Shown here: one piece after another, positions 16,259-20,397 of the stretch | Numbering within the stretch: position 1 is the stretch's first letter | Layout of the letters: the number at the start of each line of letters is the position of its first letter | NCBI GenBank assembly: GCA_002309035.1 | Contig: DBWT01000004.1 | Location: forward strand, 21,060 to 41,456 | Reading direction: 5' to 3' | Source: Caryophanales bacterium UBA1231 | GTDB lineage: Bacteria > Bacillota_I > Bacilli_A > ML615J-28 > CAG-313 | DNA length: 20,397 bases | Made by a program: the position numbers and the translations under genes | Notes under the pieces: model-generated | What the model was told of the DNA's origin: nothing | Seen by the model: only the letters and a program-made list of their open reading frames with translations | The model's database searches: none

Positions 16259-17099
16259 CAAGAAAATCTTTAACTTCCCTAATAAATTTCATTGGCGTTG
16301 ATGCTCCTGATGTAATATAGACATTGTAGCGATCTTTGAGATTTAATTCATATATTTCATTGAATGAACTCAAAAGGGAAACACTATTTGTATACTTTTT
16401 AATTATTTCAACGAGTTTTAAAGTATTGTTGCTCATTTTACCACCAAGAACTAAATAATAATCTAGTGGTGAATGATTTTTTGAAACAAAGTCATTTAAT
16501 TCATCTTGTCTTTTTTTAACAAACGGACAAATACTAGTGTTATTTAAAGCATTTGGATATTTTTTGATAATGAGTTGATATAAATAATCAATATTATCTT
16601 TTGTCATTGTTGTTTGGGAAATGACAACAATCCGATTATTGATAATATTTAAGTTATCAATATCATTTTTGTTTTCAACAATATGAACGTATTTTTTAAC
16701 AGCCGTACTTTCAGGATGGTTTTTGATGCCAATGTAGATTATTTCAAAACCATCTTGATAATAGTGGTTAATTAATTCATTGTTTTTTCTGACGATTGGG
16801 CAAGTTGTATCAATTAATTGATAACCTCGCTTTTTAATAAATTGAATGATTTTGGGATCTGTCCCATGGGCAGTAGTAAAAATTATTTTATCGTATGGAT
16901 TTTTGTCGAGGTTTTGTAGTTCACTTTCATTGATGATTTTTATACCAATCTTTTTTAATTCGTTGTTAACAATTTCATTGTGAACGAGCATTCCTAATAG
17001 ATATAGTGCTTTATCAGGTTGGTAATTCTTTTCTAAAATGGCAAGTGATTCTTCAACACCATGGCAAAAACCAACGTTTTCTAGTAATGTTATTTTCAT
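16242..17099 (-). CDS. ispH: 4-hydroxy-3-methylbut-2-enyl diphosphate reductase
   Basis: 285 residues, normal size. IspH (LytB) is the [4Fe-4S] enzyme that ends the MEP pathway and yields IPP and DMAPP for undecaprenyl and other isoprenoids. All three cluster cysteines are present: C12 (GFCHGV), C100 (DTTCP) and C191 (SICPF). So are the substrate-site elements H40 (VHNE), H78 (AHGT), E130 (NHPE), T163-T164 (SQTT), SNN near 223-225 and SGASTP (264-269). The cell therefore likely uses the MEP route. The gene is a single unit, convergent with recA, with an AAAGGA ribosome site and its own promoter. The stop codon lies inside the shared terminator. Confidence 0.96.
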   Translation of the reverse strand: MKITLLENVGFCHGVEESLAILEKNYQPDKALYLLGMLVHNEIVNNELKKIGIKIINESELQNLDKNPYDKIIFTTAHGTDPKIIQFIKKRGYQLIDTTCPIVRKNNELINHYYQDGFEIIYIGIKNHPESTAVKKYVHIVENKNDIDNLNIINNRIVVISQTTMTKDNIDYLYQLIIKKYPNALNNTSICPFVKKRQDELNDFVSKNHSPLDYYLVLGGKMSNNTLKLVEIIKKYTNSVSLLSSFNEIYELNLKDRYNVYITSGASTPMKFIREVKDFLEKNSK

Positions 17100-17120
17100 T
17101 TTGTAAAATTCCTTTGTTTA

Positions 17121-17149
17121 ATTATAACAAAAATATTAAATAATTTCAA
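17121..17149 (-). promoter_or_regulatory. Promoter of ispH
   Basis: On the minus strand TTGAAA (17144-17149), a 17-nt spacer, then TATAAT (17121-17126) preceded by TGT. The ATG is 21 nt from the -10. The predicted start site falls at or within the ribosome site (17110-17115), so the leader is very short. Confidence 0.85.
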
Positions 17150-17173
17150 TAATTATTCATTTTGTGGTAAAAT
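17145..17173 (+). promoter_or_regulatory. Promoter of the phosphodiesterase lipoprotein gene
   Basis: TAAAAT (17168-17173) preceded by TGG is a good extended -10. At 17 nt the -35 reads TTCAAT (17145-17150), a weak match. This -35 shares five bases with the -35 of the opposite ispH promoter, so the two polymerases would compete. Confidence 0.72.
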
Positions 17174-17204
17174 ATAAGGGAAGAGAAGAAAGGAAAGTAT
17201 AAAA

Positions 17205-19715
17205 ATGAAACATTTCAAATATTTATTTATCTTTTTAATAGCTTTAGTTCTCGTTGGATGTGAACTTACACCAGTTCTTCCAAATGCAAACGAAGACAAG
17301 TATGGATTCTCAGTATCAGATAAGAGTATCCAATTAGAACTTGACCAATCATTTGATTTATCATATGAAGTTAAAATTGGTCATAAAGTATCATATGAAA
17401 TGCAAGATCCTTCAATTGCAGTATATGATGGTATGAAAGTCACAGCTCTTTCAAGTGGTGAAACTTTCTTAGATTTTATTATTGATCGTAAAGTTGTTGC
17501 ATCAGTCAAGATTAAAGTACTTGATGAAATAGTTTATAATTTTACAACATCAATTGATGATTTAATGGAAATGGATCAATTTACAATTGAAGAAGGCGAA
17601 AAAGTACAATTTACTGCTCAATCTGATCCTCAAACAGACGGTTTAATGAGAATTACTGTTGAAGGCTCAGCTGTTAAATTTGAAAACGGTGAATTATTTG
17701 CACTTGAAGAAGGCAGCGCACAAATTACTATATCAATTGAAGATCAACAAAGAGTTATCAATGTTTTAGTAACTGAAGGCTTAGGACCAGTCATTAGCTT
17801 AAAAGAAGGTGTTTTAACTAGTGATTTAACTGCATCTTGGAATGAAGAAATTGATGTTTTAGCTGGCTTAGATGCAATCGATAGCATTGATGGTGATGTA
17901 GCAGCTTCACTTAGAGTAGTTACTAATTATGATAAACAAACTTATGGTGAACAAACTGTTGTTATTGAAGCATCAGACCATGCTGGTCATAAAACAACAT
18001 TTGAAAGAAAAGTTAATGTTGTTTGGGATTACAGCGTAATGTTCATTGGTCATGCTGGTTCATATTATGGTTTGATGAATAGTGAAGAAGCATTCCTATA
18101 TGCAGCACAAGTTCTTAAATATCAAGCAATGGAATGTGACTTAAAACAAACTAGTGATGGCGTATTCGTAATGAGCCACAATGATACATTTGGTGATTAT
18201 ACTATTGCTTCAACACCTTATTCAACATTTGAAAACTATGAAATTACACAAGGTCGTTCAGCAGGTTACCCAGCACAAAATGGTACTGTTGTTAATTCAC
18301 CATATACAACTAAACTTTGTACATTAGAACGTTATCTTGAAATTTGTAAAGAATACAATATGTGGGCTGTCATTGAATTAAAATCATCAGCTGGTATTAC
18401 AAATAGTGATCAATCAAGAATGCAAGCACTAATGGATAAGATTGAAGAATGTGGTATGCTTAACCAAGTAATTTTCCTAGCATCTCAATATAATTGTTTA
18501 ATTTGGACAAGAACTCATGGTTATGAATATATTCCTTGTCAATATCTAGTTAATTCATGTGAAAATGAAACTTACCTAAATAGATGCTTAGAAAATGATT
18601 TAGATATTAGTATCAACGTAACAGATAATTATTCAAATTCTGACGAATGGTTAGCTAAATATTATGAAAAAGGTATCAAAGTTTCAACTTATACATTTAC
18701 ACAATATGTTAACTACGATGTAGTTCAAACTTGGATTGATAAAGGTGTTCACTTTGTTACTTGTGATTGGCAATTAATGAGTAATTTAAATCTTCCAAAA
18801 GAGGATAACGAAGTTAAAAAATACACTGTTAGATTCTATGATGGTGATGAATTACTAAAAGAAACAATCGTTAAACAAGGACGTACAGCAGCAACTCCAA
18901 CAAATCCAACAAAATTAGGTCATAAGTTTATGGGTTGGGATAAAGCTATCTCTGATGTTCAACAAGATTTAGATGTTTATGCTGTATGGGAATTAGATGA
19001 ATATACAATTACATATGTTGCTAATAATTATGTGGTTAATGAAACTACTTGGGCAACTAAAGCTGATTTTGTTGCTGAATTCTATGGTGATTTATTCAGT
19101 TGGATTGAAGAAAATTATACAAAATTCTCAGAAATCACTAAGAGTGATGGCGTTTATACAATGACTAAGAATGGTAAGACTGCGGTATTCTCTTCTGCTG
19201 AAGAATTATTACAATTAGATCTTTATGTTTTCGAAAAAACTATTTCTAATTTGATCTACAAGCCAGTAGTAAGAAATGCTGATGATAGTTGTGATATTGT
19301 TCCTGATGAAAATTATTTCTTAAATAGTTCTAAATATCTTGAAAAATATCGCGCAATCGATGCTTGGTTAATGAAAGCAATTAACACTGGATATACATCA
19401 TATCGTAAGACTTATGAACCATTATCAGATGGACGTATTCAAATCTTCTTTAGAATGCATCAACATATGAAAGGTAATGGTATTGCTGCATTCAACCCAA
19501 TGCCTGTTAAATATGAAGTAACTTCACTTGGTGAAGTAACACTTCCTGTAGATCATTTGAATTATAATTTCGAATCTTCATTCACATTGTCAGTAGCAAC
19601 TCTTGAAGGTAAAACATTTGGTGGTTGGTATTTAGACCGTGAATTAACACAAAAACTAGAAGCAATTGTTCCTGGCATGAGTGGTAATATCACTTTATAT
19701 GCTAAGTGGGAATAG
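17205..19715 (+). CDS. Multidomain surface lipoprotein with glycerophosphodiester phosphodiesterase domain
   Basis: 836 residues with a lipobox LVGC (lipid Cys19). Domains in order: a Big_2-type Ig fold (about 33-107), a second beta domain of the same kind (108-195), and a DUF5011-like domain (196-276; DAIDSIDGDV, EASDHAGH). Then a GDPD domain (278-530), an InlB B-type repeat (540-596; FMGWDKA, VYAVW), an unrecognised stretch (597-770) and a degenerate InlB-type repeat (about 774-836; FGGWYLDREL, LYAKWE). GDPD enzymes split glycerophosphodiesters into glycerol-3-phosphate and an alcohol. Retained catalytic or metal residues are H283, E310, D312, H325 and E391. The usual HRG motif reads HAG, so the conserved Arg is lost and activity needs proof. 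The N-terminal domains place the enzyme away from the membrane, perhaps on host or teichoic lipid headgroups (inference). The ATG follows an AAAGGAAAG ribosome site. Confidence 0.85.
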   Translation: MKHFKYLFIFLIALVLVGCELTPVLPNANEDKYGFSVSDKSIQLELDQSFDLSYEVKIGHKVSYEMQDPSIAVYDGMKVTALSSGETFLDFIIDRKVVASVKIKVLDEIVYNFTTSIDDLMEMDQFTIEEGEKVQFTAQSDPQTDGLMRITVEGSAVKFENGELFALEEGSAQITISIEDQQRVINVLVTEGLGPVISLKEGVLTSDLTASWNEEIDVLAGLDAIDSIDGDVAASLRVVTNYDKQTYGEQTVVIEASDHAGHKTTFERKVNVVWDYSVMFIGHAGSYYGLMNSEEAFLYAAQVLKYQAMECDLKQTSDGVFVMSHNDTFGDYTIASTPYSTFENYEITQGRSAGYPAQNGTVVNSPYTTKLCTLERYLEICKEYNMWAVIELKSSAGITNSDQSRMQALMDKIEECGMLNQVIFLASQYNCLIWTRTHGYEYIPCQYLVNSCENETYLNRCLENDLDISINVTDNYSNSDEWLAKYYEKGIKVSTYTFTQYVNYDVVQTWIDKGVHFVTCDWQLMSNLNLPKEDNEVKKYTVRFYDGDELLKETIVKQGRTAATPTNPTKLGHKFMGWDKAISDVQQDLDVYAVWELDEYTITYVANNYVVNETTWATKADFVAEFYGDLFSWIEENYTKFSEITKSDGVYTMTKNGKTAVFSSAEELLQLDLYVFEKTISNLIYKPVVRNADDSCDIVPDENYFLNSSKYLEKYRAIDAWLMKAINTGYTSYRKTYEPLSDGRIQIFFRMHQHMKGNGIAAFNPMPVKYEVTSLGEVTLPVDHLNYNFESSFTLSVATLEGKTFGGWYLDRELTQKLEAIVPGMSGNITLYAKWE

Positions 19716-19723
19716 TTTATCAC

Positions 19724-19752
19724 TTGAAAAAAATAATGTCTTGATGTATAAT
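19724..19752 (+). promoter_or_regulatory. Promoter of efp
   Basis: TTGAAA (19724-19729), a 17-nt spacer, then TATAAT (19747-19752). It begins only 9 nt after the upstream stop, and no terminator separates the genes, so read-through from upstream is also possible. The ATG is 26 nt from the -10, with AAAGGAG as ribosome site. Confidence 0.88.
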
Positions 19753-19778
19753 ATGAATAGTTTAAAGGAGAAATAATT

Positions 19779-20336
19779 ATGATTACAACTGCTGATTTTA
19801 AAACAGGATTAACTATTCTATACAATAATGACCCATGCGTTATTCTTGAATTCCAACATGTTAAGCCAGGTAAAGGTGCTGCATTTGTTAGAACTAAATT
19901 ACGTAATTTACGTACTGGTGCTAATATTGATTACTCTTTCAATGCTGGTGTTAAACTTGAAACAGCGATGATTGAAAAGAGAAAAATGCAATACTCTTAT
20001 AATTCTGGTGATTCATTTGTTTTCATGGATATGGAAACATGGGAACAACTCGAAATTCCAGCAGAACGTGTTAAATGGGAAGCAAATTTCTTACTTGAAG
20101 GTGCTGAAGTTGAAATCGTTATGTATGGAAGTGAAGTATTAGGAATTAATATTCCTGAAAAAATTGCTTTAGTCGTTACTGAAAGTAGTCCAGCTGTTGC
20201 CGGTAATACTGCAACTAATGCTTTAAAAGAAGTTACTCTTGAAACTGGTTTTAAAGTTAAAGTTCCAATGTTTATCGAACAAGGCGATAAGATTATCGTT
20301 ACTACTTTTGATGGTAAATATTCACAAAGAGCATAG
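19779..20336 (+). CDS. efp: Elongation factor P
   Basis: 185 residues, full length. EF-P binds stalled ribosomes between the P and E sites and helps peptide bonds form at polyproline runs. The three beta-barrel domains are recognisable: a KOW-like N domain with KPGKGAAF, where K32 is the usual modified lysine; an OB domain (about 65-128) containing FVFMDMETWEQ; and a C-terminal OB domain (from about 129) with the family signature around GFKVKVPMFIEQGDKI. The gene has its own promoter and terminator. No EF-P lysine-modifying gene is in this window. Confidence 0.97.
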   Translation: MITTADFKTGLTILYNNDPCVILEFQHVKPGKGAAFVRTKLRNLRTGANIDYSFNAGVKLETAMIEKRKMQYSYNSGDSFVFMDMETWEQLEIPAERVKWEANFLLEGAEVEIVMYGSEVLGINIPEKIALVVTESSPAVAGNTATNALKEVTLETGFKVKVPMFIEQGDKIIVTTFDGKYSQRA

Positions 20337-20344
20337 TTAGAATA

Positions 20345-20385
20345 AAAGCTTTTCACAATATTTCTTTGTGGAAAGCTTTATTTTT
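20345..20385 (+). terminator. Terminator after efp
   Basis: A 14-bp stem (20345-20358 with 20366-20379; one G-T wobble; core AAAGCTTT) with a 7-nt loop and a T-run at 20381-20385. Confidence 0.9.
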
Positions 20386-20397
20386 CAAGAAAAAAAG

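Noticed and set aside
19997..20356. A 119-codon open frame on the minus strand across efp
   Set aside because: It is antisense to a certain gene and runs through the efp terminator region, with no ribosome site or recognisable product.

Overview
The window is about 20 kb of AT-rich chromosome from a low-GC Bacillota, probably an uncultured member of Bacilli close to Mollicutes or Erysipelotrichia. Three things point there. The synteny blocks are typical of Bacillota: walJ-rlmH, comEA-comEC-holA next to rpsT, and pgsA-recA. Promoters and Shine-Dalgarno sites are Gram-positive in style. TGA is used as a stop (comEA, comEC) while Trp is TGG, so the mycoplasma code (TGA = Trp) does not apply. No mobile element, CRISPR array, tRNA or rRNA was seen. 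No gene-free stretch exceeds 300 bases.

Layout. (1) Positions 1-2463, minus strand: an operon walJ - rlmH - doubled DUF3592-like membrane protein - uvrB (uvrB runs off the left edge). (2) 2464-2730: a 267-base divergent control region. (3) 2731-8562, plus: two very large tandem paralogues, anchored at the N terminus and facing outward. I read each as two degenerate PrsA/SurA-like foldase modules; a strong terminator follows. (4) 8669-12235, plus: comEA, comEC and holA, tightly coupled, meeting rpsT (minus) at a bidirectional terminator. (5) 12726-14489, plus: an exported single-pass protein with an Ig-like domain. (6) 14646-16207, plus: pgsA-recA, meeting ispH (minus) at a second bidirectional terminator. 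(7) 17205-19715, plus: a large multidomain lipoprotein carrying a glycerophosphodiester phosphodiesterase domain. (8) 19779-20336, plus: efp and its terminator.

The genes fall into housekeeping functions (DNA repair by UvrB and RecA, replication by HolA, translation by S20, RlmH and EF-P, phospholipid synthesis by PgsA, isoprenoids by IspH), DNA uptake (ComEA/ComEC) and a set of large surface proteins. The surface proteins are the least described part. The most interesting item is the foldase-like pair, whose four modules could assist folding of other exported proteins such as the Ig and phosphodiesterase proteins nearby; that functional link is inference. Seven of eight recognisable promoters have an extended TGN -10 box, and seven of eight lie only 20-35 nt upstream of the start codon, so most mRNAs here probably have very short leaders.
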